Positions 1 to 8,347 of a DNA stretch of 64,000 nucleotides are shown here, piece by piece. The translations under genes were made by a program, and so were the position numbers. The notes below the pieces were generated by a model. The model was not told where the DNA came from, ran no database searches, and worked only from the letters and a program-made list of their open reading frames with translations. Position 1 is the first letter of the stretch, and each line of letters starts with the position of its first letter. The stretch comes from Geothrix sp. (GTDB lineage: Bacteria > Acidobacteriota > Holophagae > Holophagales > Holophagaceae): positions 122,441 to 186,440 of the forward strand of contig JAUXSE010000011.1 in NCBI GenBank assembly GCA_030681515.1, read 5' to 3'.

Positions 1-551
1 ACGACATTGAGGCGAGGACTCACGAAGGCCATGCGGGTGATGGGTGCCCCGGACAGTTCCTGGAGGTACTCGGTGTGGCCGGGGATGTCGAATCCCGCGA
101 GGTGGGCCGCGGCCTTGGCCATGGGCAGGGTGACCAGGGCGTCGGCGGCCCCGCCCAGGGCCATGAGGGCCGCCACACGGATCGCTTCCACGGTGGCCTG
201 GCCCGAGGCGATGGAGCCCACCCCCAGTTTCAACTGGTCCTGCCCGATGCCGGGTGTGGGATCCAGCCACAGGCATTCTCCGAGGATCTGCCCGGGATGT
301 TCACCCACGGAAAGCACCTGCAATCCATGGATCCTGCCGGTGAATCCGAAGGGGGGGGCCTGCCTGGGCTCAACCCAGCGCCAGGCCACCCGGTTCCCTG
401 GAAGGCCCTCCAATAGATCCGCACCGGCCCGGGCACCGACCACGGTCACATCCGTCCACGGCTGGATGGCGGGCAGTCCGCCCAGGAGCAGCTCGGGGCC
501 GATGCCGCAGGGATCCCCCAGACTGATGACGATGCGAGGACGGCGGCTCAT
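1..551 (-). CDS. pdxA: 4-hydroxythreonine-4-phosphate dehydrogenase, 3' end outside window
   Basis: PdxA oxidises 4-phosphohydroxy-L-threonine in the DXP-dependent pyridoxal 5'-phosphate pathway (cytoplasm, metal- and NAD-dependent). Translating back from the ATG whose complement lies at 549-551 gives a start MSRRPRIVISLGDPCGIGPE, the usual PdxA amino terminus, and later the motif LPMAKAAAHLAGFDIPGHTE, which matches the conserved P-x-x-K...AG...GHTEYL region containing catalytic Lys and metal-binding His. The frame stays open to base 1, so roughly 183 residues of a protein that is usually about 330 residues are visible; the C-terminal half lies beyond the edge. It sits 29 bases downstream of hfq on the same strand and is probably co-transcribed with it. 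The identification is firm; the only uncertainty is whether the missing half is intact. Confidence 0.9.
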   Translation of the reverse strand, partial: MSRRPRIVISLGDPCGIGPELLLGGLPAIQPWTDVTVVGARAGADLLEGLPGNRVAWRWVEPRQAPPFGFTGRIHGLQVLSVGEHPGQILGECLWLDPTPGIGQDQLKLGVGSIASGQATVEAIRVAALMALGGAADALVTLPMAKAAAHLAGFDIPGHTEYLQELSGAPITRMAFVSPRLNV

Positions 552-580
552 GGAGATCCCGGGAAGACTCTTGCCTGGTC

Positions 581-1063
581 TCAATCGTAGACCGGGATCT
601 CATCCTCCTGCATCGCCGGTTCCTCCTTCTTGGCCGTTCGGCTGCGGCGGATCCTGGGTTCCTCATCCTGTTTGTAGATGTACTTGATGTTGTGTTTGGG
701 GACGAGGACATTGGGTTCCTTGACCCGGTTGATCTTCAGGCAGTGCTTGTCGTACCACTCGATGATGCCGCGCACCTTTTCGTCGTCCTGGAGCACGATC
801 ACCATCGGCGTCTTGGACTGCATCTGTTTCAGATAGTAGAAACTCTCGGCATTGGTCTGTTCCGGCGGCGCGATCCTGCGCCGGAGACCGCCGAGGCCCT
901 GCGGAGCCGTGGCAGCGGCGGGATTGACCGCGGGATTGGGCTCGCCGCCCGGGGTGATCGCGGCGGGAGTGGGAGTCATCACCTCTCCTCCGCCCCCCCG
1001 GCCGGGGATGCCCAGCTTGTCCTTCAATTCACTGAGGTTCGGTCGGATGAGCTTCCGGTTCAT
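581..1063 (-). CDS. hfq: Hfq/Sm-like RNA chaperone with long N- and C-terminal tails
   Basis: Residues about 72-132 form a recognisable Hfq Sm core: FYYLKQMQSKTPMVIVLQDD, then GIIEWYD (Sm1) and VLVPKHNIKYIY (Sm2, where the classical YKH reads PKH). Hfq hexamers bind sRNA and mRNA and act in post-transcriptional control. The protein is 160 residues against 70-100 for typical Hfq: about 70 residues of Pro/Gly/Ala-rich linker precede the core and an acidic/basic tail of about 28 residues follows. The ATG at 1061-1063 was chosen because an AGGATC stretch precedes it by a normal distance; an upstream in-frame ATG at 1108 has no ribosome site. The Tyr-Lys-His to Pro-Lys-His change in Sm2 makes classical sRNA binding less certain, so Sm-like protein is the safe minimum call. 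Confidence 0.82.
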   Translation of the reverse strand: MNRKLIRPNLSELKDKLGIPGRGGGGEVMTPTPAAITPGGEPNPAVNPAAATAPQGLGGLRRRIAPPEQTNAESFYYLKQMQSKTPMVIVLQDDEKVRGIIEWYDKHCLKINRVKEPNVLVPKHNIKYIYKQDEEPRIRRSRTAKKEEPAMQEDEIPVYD

Positions 1064-1258
1064 GGCGGATCCTGGCCCAGGTGGCGGTACGGAGAATGTC
1101 AAAGGCATCGGCGGGTGGCCGAACCCCTCGAACCTGGGCAGTCGAACCCAGGAGAGGGCGGACTGCGCACGCTGGAAGGGGATGGACCACTGTGGCAGGT
1201 GCCAGGTGGACCCTGCAAGGGTGTGTGCCTAGTTTGATGCGTGAAAGCTGGCAAAAGT

Positions 1259-2953
1259 TTACGACTGAACGGGACTGGATGCCATCAAGTCTTCTTCCCG
1301 GCAAGGGGGGAGGAAAATCTCGACGCGGGTTCCCTGGCGGGGAACACTCTCGACCTCGATCCTCCATCCCATGGCTTCGGTGAATTTGTAGACCAGGCTC
1401 ATGCCCAGGCCCGACCCCTCTTCAAAGCTTCCGGCAAAGGGGACGAACAGGCGTTCGATCTGTTCGGCCGTCATCCCGCAACCGTTATCGGACACCGTCA
1501 GCCGGATGGCGGTGTCCGAGGCCGCGATCTCCATCCGGACCGAGGGCTGGGGCACGCCCTTGACCGCCTTGCGGGCGTTGCTCAGCAGGTTCATCAGCAC
1601 CCGGTGGAGACCCACGGGATCGGACCGGACGCTGACCGGAGGGACCGCTTCCATGTCGAGGGCGAGGCCCCCGGTGCGTGGGTCCATCTCCCAGCTGGCG
1701 CGGACTTCTTCGAGCACCCGGGGAAGGAAGAGCACGGAGCCGGCGGGGGGCTCGGGCCGGGCGAAGTCGAGGAAATCCGATACGATGGCACCCACCCGCT
1801 GGGTTTCGCGCTCCAGGATGCCGAGCACGCGGCCGCGGACCTCTTCGGGGGCCCCCTCTTTCTGCAGCAGCTGTACGCAGCCGCTGATGGAGGCCAGCGG
1901 GTTCCTCAGCTCGTGGGCCAGCCCGGCCGCCAGCTGCCCGATGGCGGCCAGGCGCTCGCTGATGCGCGTCCGTTCCTCCAGGGCCTTGATCTCTGTAAGA
2001 TCCTGGAAAAGCAGGAGCTGTCCGGACTCGCGGCCCCCGGCGCCCCTCAACGAGGCGAGGTGCCCACCGAGGATGCGGCGCCCGGCTCGTGGGTGGGGCA
2101 GCACCACTTCAAAACCGTGTTCCCTTCCCCGGCGCCTGGGGAGCGGGTCGCCGAGGGGAAGGATCTCCTGTACGGGTGTGCCGGCGGGGATGCTCTGCCC
2201 GAGGATCGCCTCCGCCGCGGGATTGGCCGAGGTGACGCGGCCCTTCAGATCGAGCGTGATGAGGCCCGAGGTCATGGACTCGACGACGCGGCGGTGAAGG
2301 GCGGACAACTCGCCCACGGCCGCTTCGCTGACGCTGAGATCCGTGCGCAGGCGGTCCAGATTGCGCCGGATCAGCACCACCACCAGGGTGGCCGCGAAAA
2401 CCTGCAGCGATGCGATGCCCAGAAGGAAGGGGAGCCGGCTGGAGTCGAGATTGGCGATCTCCCCGGAAAGCCCGAAGGGCGGAATCCCCCCGGTGGTGAA
2501 TCCGAGCACCAGCAGCACATGGGTGAGGGAGGAAAGGACGCCCACCCACACGATCTCCACCGTGCCCAGGTAAAAGGCCGAGGCCAGCACGGGAAAAATG
2601 TAGAGCGTGGAGAACCGCTCCTGGGCCACGCCCTGGAAGGCGATGACCAGGGTGACCAGGACCAGGTCCAGGGCCAGGTTCCATCGGATCCAGGCGATCC
2701 GGGGCATGGGAAAGATCTGGTCCATCGCCAGCAACCCGCGCCCGGATTCCCAAACCGCCTCCGCCAGCATCAGCAGGAGCGCGATCAGGTAGATGGACTC
2801 CCCCGGGCCTGAGGCCCGGCCTTCCGCGGGCAGCGCGGCGTGCAGCACCAGAAGGCCGAAGCTGGCGAAAAGCCGGAAGGAAAGGGGCAGAAAGGGGGCA
2901 CTGGCCTCTGGCGCCCGCATGCGGCCCAAGGTTCTCTGGAGCATGGCAACCAT
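1259..2953 (-). CDS. membrane-bound sensor histidine kinase (NtrB/AtoS-like)
   Basis: The N-terminal third (about residues 20-240) holds five or six hydrophobic segments, followed by a PAS-like stretch (ESMTSGLITLDLKGRVTSAN), then the phospho-acceptor box AHELRNPLASISG, N box NLLSNARKAV, G1 box DNGCGM and G2 box GSGLGMSL of a HisKA/HATPase_c kinase. It is therefore a complete, probably active membrane kinase; the signal is unknown. No response regulator is adjacent: the neighbour is a divergent Fur-family regulator, so the partner is elsewhere in the genome. The start is uncertain: ATG at 2953 or 2944 are the plausible choices; longer versions of the frame run antisense into the fur gene and are unlikely. 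Confidence 0.85.
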   Translation of the reverse strand: MVAMLQRTLGRMRAPEASAPFLPLSFRLFASFGLLVLHAALPAEGRASGPGESIYLIALLLMLAEAVWESGRGLLAMDQIFPMPRIAWIRWNLALDLVLVTLVIAFQGVAQERFSTLYIFPVLASAFYLGTVEIVWVGVLSSLTHVLLVLGFTTGGIPPFGLSGEIANLDSSRLPFLLGIASLQVFAATLVVVLIRRNLDRLRTDLSVSEAAVGELSALHRRVVESMTSGLITLDLKGRVTSANPAAEAILGQSIPAGTPVQEILPLGDPLPRRRGREHGFEVVLPHPRAGRRILGGHLASLRGAGGRESGQLLLFQDLTEIKALEERTRISERLAAIGQLAAGLAHELRNPLASISGCVQLLQKEGAPEEVRGRVLGILERETQRVGAIVSDFLDFARPEPPAGSVLFLPRVLEEVRASWEMDPRTGGLALDMEAVPPVSVRSDPVGLHRVLMNLLSNARKAVKGVPQPSVRMEIAASDTAIRLTVSDNGCGMTAEQIERLFVPFAGSFEEGSGLGMSLVYKFTEAMGWRIEVESVPRQGTRVEIFLPPCREEDLMASSPVQS

Positions 2954-2980
2954 GGTGCCCGAATCTGCCATCCTATGGCC

Positions 2981-3463
2981 ATGGCCGACTCCGCCGCCCC
3001 TTCCACACCGTCCCTCCGCGCCGCGGGGATGCGGCAGACGCCCCAGCGCGAGGGCATCCTGCGCGTCCTCAAGGATTCGGATCGCCCGCTGACCGTGGAG
3101 GAGATCTGGGAACGCGTGCCGGAGCGCCGATCCGGCCTCCCCACCGTCTATCGCAACCTGGAGCGGTTCGTGCGCGAGGGCTGGGCCGAGGGCATCCTTG
3201 GTTCGGACCAGGTGATGCGGTTCGTCCGATGCGACTCGCGCCACCACCACCACCACCTCCAGTGCGAGCGGTGCGGTCGCACGGCAGAAGTGGACGCCTG
3301 TGGTCTCGAGGAATCCCTGCGGAACCTGGAATCGCTTTCAGGGTTCAAGATCACGCGCCACCAGCTGCTGCTCTTCGGGCTCTGCGGGGCCTGCCGCGTT
3401 GAGGCCGGAGCAGGAGCGGAGGGCCACCGGTCGAAGACCGGCCCGAAGGGCGGCCCACAGTGA
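2981..3463 (+). CDS. Fur-family metal-dependent transcriptional regulator
   Basis: A winged-helix domain (TPQREGILRVLKDSDRPLTV...GLPTVYRNLERFV) is followed by the Fur dimerisation/metal region with HHHHHLQCERCG and a second Cys pair LCGACR, the structural zinc site of Fur/Zur/PerR proteins. At about 160 residues it has the family length. Whether it senses iron, zinc or peroxide cannot be decided by eye. It is divergent from the histidine kinase, with only a few bases between their starts, so the two share a promoter region. An ATG two codons upstream (2975) is equally possible. The last about 18 residues (from EAGAGAEGH) are encoded by the first copy of a tandem repeat (3401-3543) and look like a recent extension rather than part of the fold. 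Confidence 0.87.
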   Translation: MADSAAPSTPSLRAAGMRQTPQREGILRVLKDSDRPLTVEEIWERVPERRSGLPTVYRNLERFVREGWAEGILGSDQVMRFVRCDSRHHHHHLQCERCGRTAEVDACGLEESLRNLESLSGFKITRHQLLLFGLCGACRVEAGAGAEGHRSKTGPKGGPQ

Positions 3464-3543
3464 GGTGGGCCATGAGGCCGGAGCAGGAGCGGAGGGCCAC
3501 CGGTCGAAGACCGGCCCGAAGGGCGGCCCACAGGAGGTGGGCC
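3401..3543 (+). repeat. tandem 70-73 bp direct repeat at the 3' end of the fur gene
   Basis: Two near-identical copies, 3401-3473 and 3474-3543, both starting GAGGCCGGAGCAGGAGCGGA and containing the small dyad CCGGTCGAAGACCGG plus GGGCC/GGCCC blocks that could form a terminator-like hairpin. Copy 1 is read through by the fur gene and supplies its last codons and stop; copy 2 is non-coding. No T-tract follows. Confidence 0.8.
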
Positions 3544-3596
3544 GTAAAAATCACCGTTGACCGAACAGCGCGCCATTGCTAATCTTGATGTCTCAC

Positions 3597-3671
<75 letters not shown>

Positions 3672-3728
3672 CCACCCGGGCCGCGCAAGCGGCCAGGGTC
3701 GTTTGAAGGCTCCACAGCACCATCGCAA

Positions 3729-3803
3729 GGCGCCGTAGCCAAGTGGTAAGGCCCGGGACTGCAAATCCCGTATGCATCGGTTCGACTCCGATCGGCGCCT
3801 CCA
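3729..3803 (+). tRNA. tRNA-Cys (GCA)
   Basis: Acceptor GGCGCCG pairs with CGGCGCC; anticodon loop CTGCAAA gives GCA at 3761-3763; T-loop TTCGACT; discriminator T and encoded CCA at 3801-3803. It lies 57 bases after tRNA-Gly, so the two are probably co-transcribed. Its 3' end and terminator are duplicated downstream (see repeat 3784-4026). Confidence 0.96.
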
Positions 3804-4026
3804 GACGAGCCCCCGCAAGGGGGCTTTTCGCGCCGAGCGGAGTCGAAATCGCGGATGGCGCGCAGGTAGGCCCCGCCCAGGGCGCCACTTGATGTGGCGT
3901 TCTGGGCGAAGAGGGCCGTGCGCAGCCAGCCGCGCGGCGGGAACCGGACTCCGATCGGCGCCTCCAGACGAGCCCCCGCAAAGGGGGCTTTTCGCGCCGA
4001 GCGGAGTCGAAATCGCGGATGGCGCG
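3784..4026 (+). repeat. duplicated tRNA-Cys 3' end with terminator and inverted T-arm
   Basis: Bases 3784-3862 (tRNA-Cys T-arm and acceptor 3' strand, CCA, terminator hairpin, then CGAGCGGAGTCGAAATC) recur almost exactly at 3947-4026. The segment after each terminator (about 3829-3847 and 3993-4011) is close to the reverse complement of the tRNA T-arm/acceptor (GGAGTCGAA against TTCGACTCC). The 84-base spacer 3863-3946 contains a long imperfect hairpin CGCCCAGGGCGCCAC / GTGGCGTTCTGGGCG. The same order of parts is found at tRNA-Met (18.3-18.8 kb). Confidence 0.85.
3808..3828 (+). terminator. intrinsic terminator after tRNA-Cys
   Basis: Stem AGCCCCC / GGGGGCT with loop GCAA followed by TTTT. 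A second copy with one extra A in the loop lies in the downstream duplicate at about 3971-3992. Confidence 0.8.
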
Positions 4027-4029
4027 GCC

Positions 4030-4497
4030 CTAGGCGTTGAAGCTCTCCGGCATCTGCACGGCCACCACCTCCCCGCGGGCGGTGATCTGTCCGCGGGCGG
4101 ACACGGTGGCCTCGACCACCACGCGCTTGCCCTTGATCTCCTTCACCCGGCCCCGGATCTCGAGCTCGACGTCCATCGGCGTGGGGCGCAGGTAGTCCAC
4201 ATGCAGAGAGGCGGTGACGAAGCGGAAGGCCGGCAGGGTGTCCATGGGCCGCCCCTCCTGCCGGTACATGGCCGCCGCGGCGGTGCCCGTGCCATGGCAG
4301 TCCACCAGGGAGGCGAGGAGGCCGCCGTAGACGTAACCCGGGATGGCGATGTGTTCGGAGCGGGGGTGGAACCGCGTCACGGATTCCTCGCCCTCCCAGT
4401 GGGTGCGGATCTGGAGCCCCCGCTCGTTCAACCTCCCGCATCCGTAGCAATGGGCGACGTTCTCGGGGTAGTGATCCTGGAATGCGGGGCCGGTCAT
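4030..4497 (-). CDS. hotdog-fold thioesterase (PaaI/YbgC-like)
   Basis: A 155-residue protein with the hotdog thioesterase layout: an N-terminal CYGCGRLN motif, GYVYGGLLASLVDCHGTG where the family carries HGG...D around the active site, and a C-terminal beta-rich half (VDYLRPTP...ELEIRGRVKEIKGKRVVVEATV). Such enzymes hydrolyse acyl-CoA thioesters; the substrate cannot be told. A GGAGG site lies eight bases before the ATG at 4495-4497, which fixes the start. The stop is next to the duplicated tRNA-Cys fragment. It follows a membrane protein gene by 32 bases on the same strand and may be co-transcribed with it and mnmA. Confidence 0.8.
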   Translation of the reverse strand: MTGPAFQDHYPENVAHCYGCGRLNERGLQIRTHWEGEESVTRFHPRSEHIAIPGYVYGGLLASLVDCHGTGTAAAAMYRQEGRPMDTLPAFRFVTASLHVDYLRPTPMDVELEIRGRVKEIKGKRVVVEATVSARGQITARGEVVAVQMPESFNA

Positions 4498-4529
4498 GGA
4501 ACCTCCACTGGCGGAATCGGGAAGGGGGA

Positions 4530-5066
4530 TCAGGCCGGCCGGCGCGTGGCGGCCAGCCCCAGAATGAGGCCCAGGACCAGCGACCAGAGGGCCGCGAGAC
4601 CCAGTTGGAATTCGGTGGGCAGGCTGAAGGTGAGCGTGTGGGCGGGGATCCAGAACCAGACGAGGGTGCGCAGGGCCGGGGCCATGCCATCGAAGCCCCG
4701 GCGCCCCAGGATGAGGTTGTCCTCCAGGCGGTGGAACAGCATCATCTGCGGCCCGAAGAAGACATTCGTCAGCGTGGACAGCGCGAAGGCCCAACCCAGC
4801 CCCGAGCCCAGGGCGCCGGGCAGGAGGCGCTGATCGAGGAGGGCCCGCGTGAAGCCCTTCATGCCCACGAAGCCGGCCTTGATGACCAGGCCGAGCAGGG
4901 CCCAGGCCAGGACCTTGGCCAGCAGCTGGAGGGAGGTGCAGGGCAGGGCCGGGCGGCGGGCCTTCAGGCTGGCTGCCGCCACCTCGCCCAGGGTGCCCAG
5001 AAGGCCGAACTGGAGGGCAGCGGAAAGGAAGGGGTGGGCCTGGACCCAGAGGCGGTAGCTATCCAT
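4530..5066 (-). CDS. hypothetical membrane protein, four to five TM segments
   Basis: This 178-residue protein is not recognised. Hydrophobic segments are visible at about residues 14-32, 47-67, 82-104 and 130-175, separated by short charged loops, with MMLFHRLEDN between the third and fourth. It begins 35 bases after mnmA ends on the same strand and precedes the thioesterase gene, so it probably belongs to one transcript with them. Codon use is normal for the region, so it is likely a resident gene, with no function inferred. Confidence 0.7.
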   Translation of the reverse strand: MDSYRLWVQAHPFLSAALQFGLLGTLGEVAAASLKARRPALPCTSLQLLAKVLAWALLGLVIKAGFVGMKGFTRALLDQRLLPGALGSGLGWAFALSTLTNVFFGPQMMLFHRLEDNLILGRRGFDGMAPALRTLVWFWIPAHTLTFSLPTEFQLGLAALWSLVLGLILGLAATRRPA

Positions 5067-5101
5067 CCGTGAAGGCTAGCGGGGGCGGAGGCGGGTGGGG
5101 A

Positions 5102-6235
5102 TCACAGGCCGCTGCCGTCAATCCAGCCACCGCCGAGCACCTCGCCGTCCCGGTAGAAGACCACCGCCTGGCCCGGGGCGATGGCCCGTTGGGGATCGGC
5201 GAAGGCCACCTTGGCGCGGCCGTCCGGAAGGGGGATGACCAGGGCCTCGGCCTCGGGGGAGCGGCTGCGGATCCGGGCCTCGCAGGCCACTGGGCCCGCG
5301 GGAACGCCGTGGATCCAGTTGAGTTCCCGCGCCACGAGATCCCGGCCCATCAGATCCGCCTCTGAACCCACCCACACGGTGTTGGTGGCAGGCTCGATCC
5401 GCACGACATAAAGGGGCGCGGCATGGGCCACACCCAGACCCCGGCGCTGCCCCACCGTATGGCGCCAGTACCCCTGATGGCGTCCCAGAACGCGGCCATC
5501 CAGGTGGCGGATATCGCCCTCGCCCCGTCCGGGGTCGCGGCCTTCCGATTCCAGGAACGCGTCATAGCGGTCCTGGGTGACGAAGCAGATCTCCTGGCTT
5601 TCAGGCTTCTCGGCCAGGTGCAGGCCCAGTTCCGCGCCCAACCTGCGGACCTCGGGCTTGGTGAGATGGGCCAGGGGGAAGAGCGTGCGAGGCAGGGTGG
5701 CCTGGGTGTGGTGGAAAAGGAAGTAGCTCTGGTCCTTGGCGGGATCAGAGGCCTTGCGGAGATGCCAGCTTCCCCCCGATTGCGTGATGGCCGAATAGTG
5801 ACCCGTGGCGACGAAAGGTGCGTCCAGGGACTCCGCTCGTTCCATCAGTGCAGAGAATTTGAGGTGCTGGTTGCATCGAATGCAAGGACTAGGTGTTTCT
5901 CCATCCAGATACCCCTGGATGAAGCCTTCGATGACCGTCTCCCGGAAGCGGGCCTCGAAATCCATGACGTAATGGGCGAATCCCATATCAAAGGCGACCC
6001 GTCTCGCGTCCTGGAAATCATCCAAAGTGCAGCACTTCCCATCGGAACCTTGAGTGGTCTTCTTGTCGAAGAGTTGCATGGAAATGCCGATCACCTCGTA
6101 GCCGGCCCGATGCAGCAGGGCAGCCATGACCGAACTGTCAACGCCGCCGGACATGGCCGCGAGGATCCTGTCCCCGGGATGGAGGGTGGGATGCTCCCGG
6201 AGGACTTCCAGTGTCCGGTTCAGAACGTCACTCAC
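5102..6235 (-). CDS. mnmA: tRNA-specific 2-thiouridylase MnmA
   Basis: MnmA activates U34 of tRNA-Lys, -Glu and -Gln with ATP and inserts sulfur. The ATP-pyrophosphatase P-loop SGGVDSS lies at residues 29-35; the two catalytic cysteines are seen as C118 in PCIRCN and C217 in SQEICFV. The C-terminal beta-barrel region (HTVGQRRGLG, then ALVIPLPDGRAKVAFADPQRAIAPGQ) is present, and 377 residues is the family size. It is upstream of the small membrane protein and thioesterase genes and 17 bases downstream of the LtaS-like gene, all on the minus strand. Confidence 0.95.
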   Translation of the reverse strand: MSDVLNRTLEVLREHPTLHPGDRILAAMSGGVDSSVMAALLHRAGYEVIGISMQLFDKKTTQGSDGKCCTLDDFQDARRVAFDMGFAHYVMDFEARFRETVIEGFIQGYLDGETPSPCIRCNQHLKFSALMERAESLDAPFVATGHYSAITQSGGSWHLRKASDPAKDQSYFLFHHTQATLPRTLFPLAHLTKPEVRRLGAELGLHLAEKPESQEICFVTQDRYDAFLESEGRDPGRGEGDIRHLDGRVLGRHQGYWRHTVGQRRGLGVAHAAPLYVVRIEPATNTVWVGSEADLMGRDLVARELNWIHGVPAGPVACEARIRSRSPEAEALVIPLPDGRAKVAFADPQRAIAPGQAVVFYRDGEVLGGGWIDGSGL

Positions 6236-6252
6236 AGACCGGATCTCCGCCC

Positions 6253-8211
6253 CTAATCATAGGCCTTTGATTTGAATAATTCATAAGCAGTCTGGTAGTA
6301 GGCGATGGCAAGATCAGCATTCCGGCGATCCTCCATGGATGGACCATAGGCATCATGCTCGGGATCGTAGTGTTTGGATCCGATGGTCCCATGAAGCCCG
6401 AGTAGGGTTAATGTCCCATCCTTCATCAAGGCAACATGATGGTTGTGATTGAAGAGGAGGACGCGACCCTTCTCAGGGGTGTTCAGCACATCCTGGCCAA
6501 ACCAGGGTGCCGTGTAGGGAAGGCCGAGAAGGCCCATGAGCGTAGGAGCCAGATCAATCTGGGACATGAGACCGTCCACCCTCCGGGGGAGGACGTGTTT
6601 GGGGGCGTAGAACAGGAGGGGGATCTCATAGGTCTTGAGGGGAATTTCCTGCTTCCCGTAAACCCTCGCCCCGTGATCAGCGATGATGATGAACAGCGTG
6701 TCGTTGAACCAGGGATGTTTCTCCGCCTCCCGCAACATGCGTCCCTGGGCAAAGTCCGCGTAACGCACACCCGATTCCCGCCCGCCCCCGGAAACCTTCA
6801 CTCCGATGCTTTCGAGTCCCGGACGGAAGGTGTAGGGCTTATGGTTGGAGGTGTTCATGATATGGATGAAAAAGGGACTTCCCGTGCGAGCGCGCTCATC
6901 CGCATAGCCGAGCGCCATGTCGAAGAGATCCTCATCCGAAACCCCCCAGATGTTTTCGAAGCGGGGTTTGGTCTTCAGGTTGGTCCGGTCGAGGACATCA
7001 TATCCATTGTTCCTGAAGAAATTGTTCATGTTGTCGAAATACCCATACCCCCCATAAAGGAAAGCAGTCTGGTAGCCATGGCCTCGCAGCACCTTGCCGA
7101 GGGTGGCCATGGATTCATTCCCGGGCCGCCGCAGAATGGACTCGGTGGGCACGGGAGGGATCGAGGCAGAGATGGCTTCAAGCCCACGGACCGTGCGGGT
7201 TCCCGTGGCATACACATGCCTGAACCAGAGACCTCGCTGGGCTGTGTGGTCGAATTCCGGGGTCCAGTCCCGGTTTGAGTCGTACAGCTTGCTGAATTCC
7301 GCTCCGAACGATTCGCTGGAGATCAGCACGATGTTGAGTTTCCCGAGGCCTCCGGGTCTGGCCTGGAATTGCCGGTCCAGGCGACCTTCGGAGAGTCGCG
7401 TGAAGGTTCCCCCTCCTGGGGAGAGCTGGTCCACCAGTGTCTTCAGATTCTCCGCCCTGGGCCGGGTGGCGTAGTAGGCGTGGTACTCGATTTCACTGGT
7501 CCGGAGAGCCCTGAAGAAACTCGATGGACCGTTCGCCGCGAGCTCATTGGTGACCCGGTTCGAAGACAGCCCGAAGAGGCCGGTGGGAATCCACCCGATG
7601 GCGAGGACCAAAGCCCCTGCATACGCAGCCATGAAAAGACTCCGCGCTCGAAAGCCGAACGGCCGGGACCGGACGGCGAGCATCTGGGACCTGAACGCCC
7701 AGGCGGACAGGGCGGCCATCAGGGCGCAGGCTATGAGGATCTTCACCACCGGGTACTCGGACCAGATATCTCCGGCAACCTCAGTTGGATACATCAGGTA
7801 GTTCACTGAGACGAGATTGAAGCGCGCATTGAATTCCTCAAAGAAAAAGTACTCGCAGGCGCCGATGAACAACAGGCTCAGCATCCAGAGGAAGGTTGTG
7901 GCGGGCACGGTGACCTTCCCGAACCTTCCAGGGGAGGCACGGTCGCCCTTCAGCCACAAGAAAAGGGCCAGTGGCGCGAGCAGGTACAGGCACTGGACGA
8001 GATCAGAAACCGCGCCCGCCGGCACCACCCAGAGCAGCGATACCGCAGACACCTGGGCCTCCCGGCCGAAAGTGGCCCAGAGCCCTGCACGAACCAAGAA
8101 CCCGAGCGCGAGATACCAGCCCGTGAGCAGGAAGAGGAGACGGAAGTGGGTGGTCGCCGTCTCAAAGAACGATGGATTCAGTGGGTGTTCGGAGGGCTGA
8201 TTCATGTCCAT
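6253..8211 (-). CDS. LtaS-family sulfatase-fold phosphoglycerol transferase
   Basis: The first about 210 residues hold five hydrophobic segments; the rest is an alkaline-phosphatase/sulfatase domain exposed outside the inner membrane. Active-site markers of LtaS/OpgB-type enzymes are visible: E300 in ISSESFG, the nucleophile Thr in GTRTVRGLEA (T340), H457 in NTSNHKPY and D512-H513 in IADHGAR. In a diderm the product is more likely phosphoglycerol or phosphoethanolamine substitution of periplasmic glucans or lipids than lipoteichoic acid; this is inference. The start is uncertain: ATG at 8211 (or 8205) is preferred over one at 8271, which has no ribosome site. It neighbours lptFG and kdsD, consistent with an envelope role. 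Confidence 0.82.
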   Translation of the reverse strand: MDMNQPSEHPLNPSFFETATTHFRLLFLLTGWYLALGFLVRAGLWATFGREAQVSAVSLLWVVPAGAVSDLVQCLYLLAPLALFLWLKGDRASPGRFGKVTVPATTFLWMLSLLFIGACEYFFFEEFNARFNLVSVNYLMYPTEVAGDIWSEYPVVKILIACALMAALSAWAFRSQMLAVRSRPFGFRARSLFMAAYAGALVLAIGWIPTGLFGLSSNRVTNELAANGPSSFFRALRTSEIEYHAYYATRPRAENLKTLVDQLSPGGGTFTRLSEGRLDRQFQARPGGLGKLNIVLISSESFGAEFSKLYDSNRDWTPEFDHTAQRGLWFRHVYATGTRTVRGLEAISASIPPVPTESILRRPGNESMATLGKVLRGHGYQTAFLYGGYGYFDNMNNFFRNNGYDVLDRTNLKTKPRFENIWGVSDEDLFDMALGYADERARTGSPFFIHIMNTSNHKPYTFRPGLESIGVKVSGGGRESGVRYADFAQGRMLREAEKHPWFNDTLFIIIADHGARVYGKQEIPLKTYEIPLLFYAPKHVLPRRVDGLMSQIDLAPTLMGLLGLPYTAPWFGQDVLNTPEKGRVLLFNHNHHVALMKDGTLTLLGLHGTIGSKHYDPEHDAYGPSMEDRRNADLAIAYYQTAYELFKSKAYD

Positions 8212-8347
8212 TTGGGGTCCGTCATCAAGGGGGCTTCGGGTGGGTGTCGCCTCCCATTCCAGGAGTCGCATCGGATGTTCAGTACGATCATTCTTGGCAG
8301 AGGTGAGTGACAGGATCCTCCTGAAACGGTCGCCAGGCTGAAGCCCC

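Noticed and set aside
1241..2812. Long plus-strand open frame (523 codons) opposite the histidine kinase
   Set aside because: It is antisense to a gene with all kinase motifs, has a composition typical of GC-rich shadow frames (Gly, His, Gln, Arg rich) and no recognisable domain.
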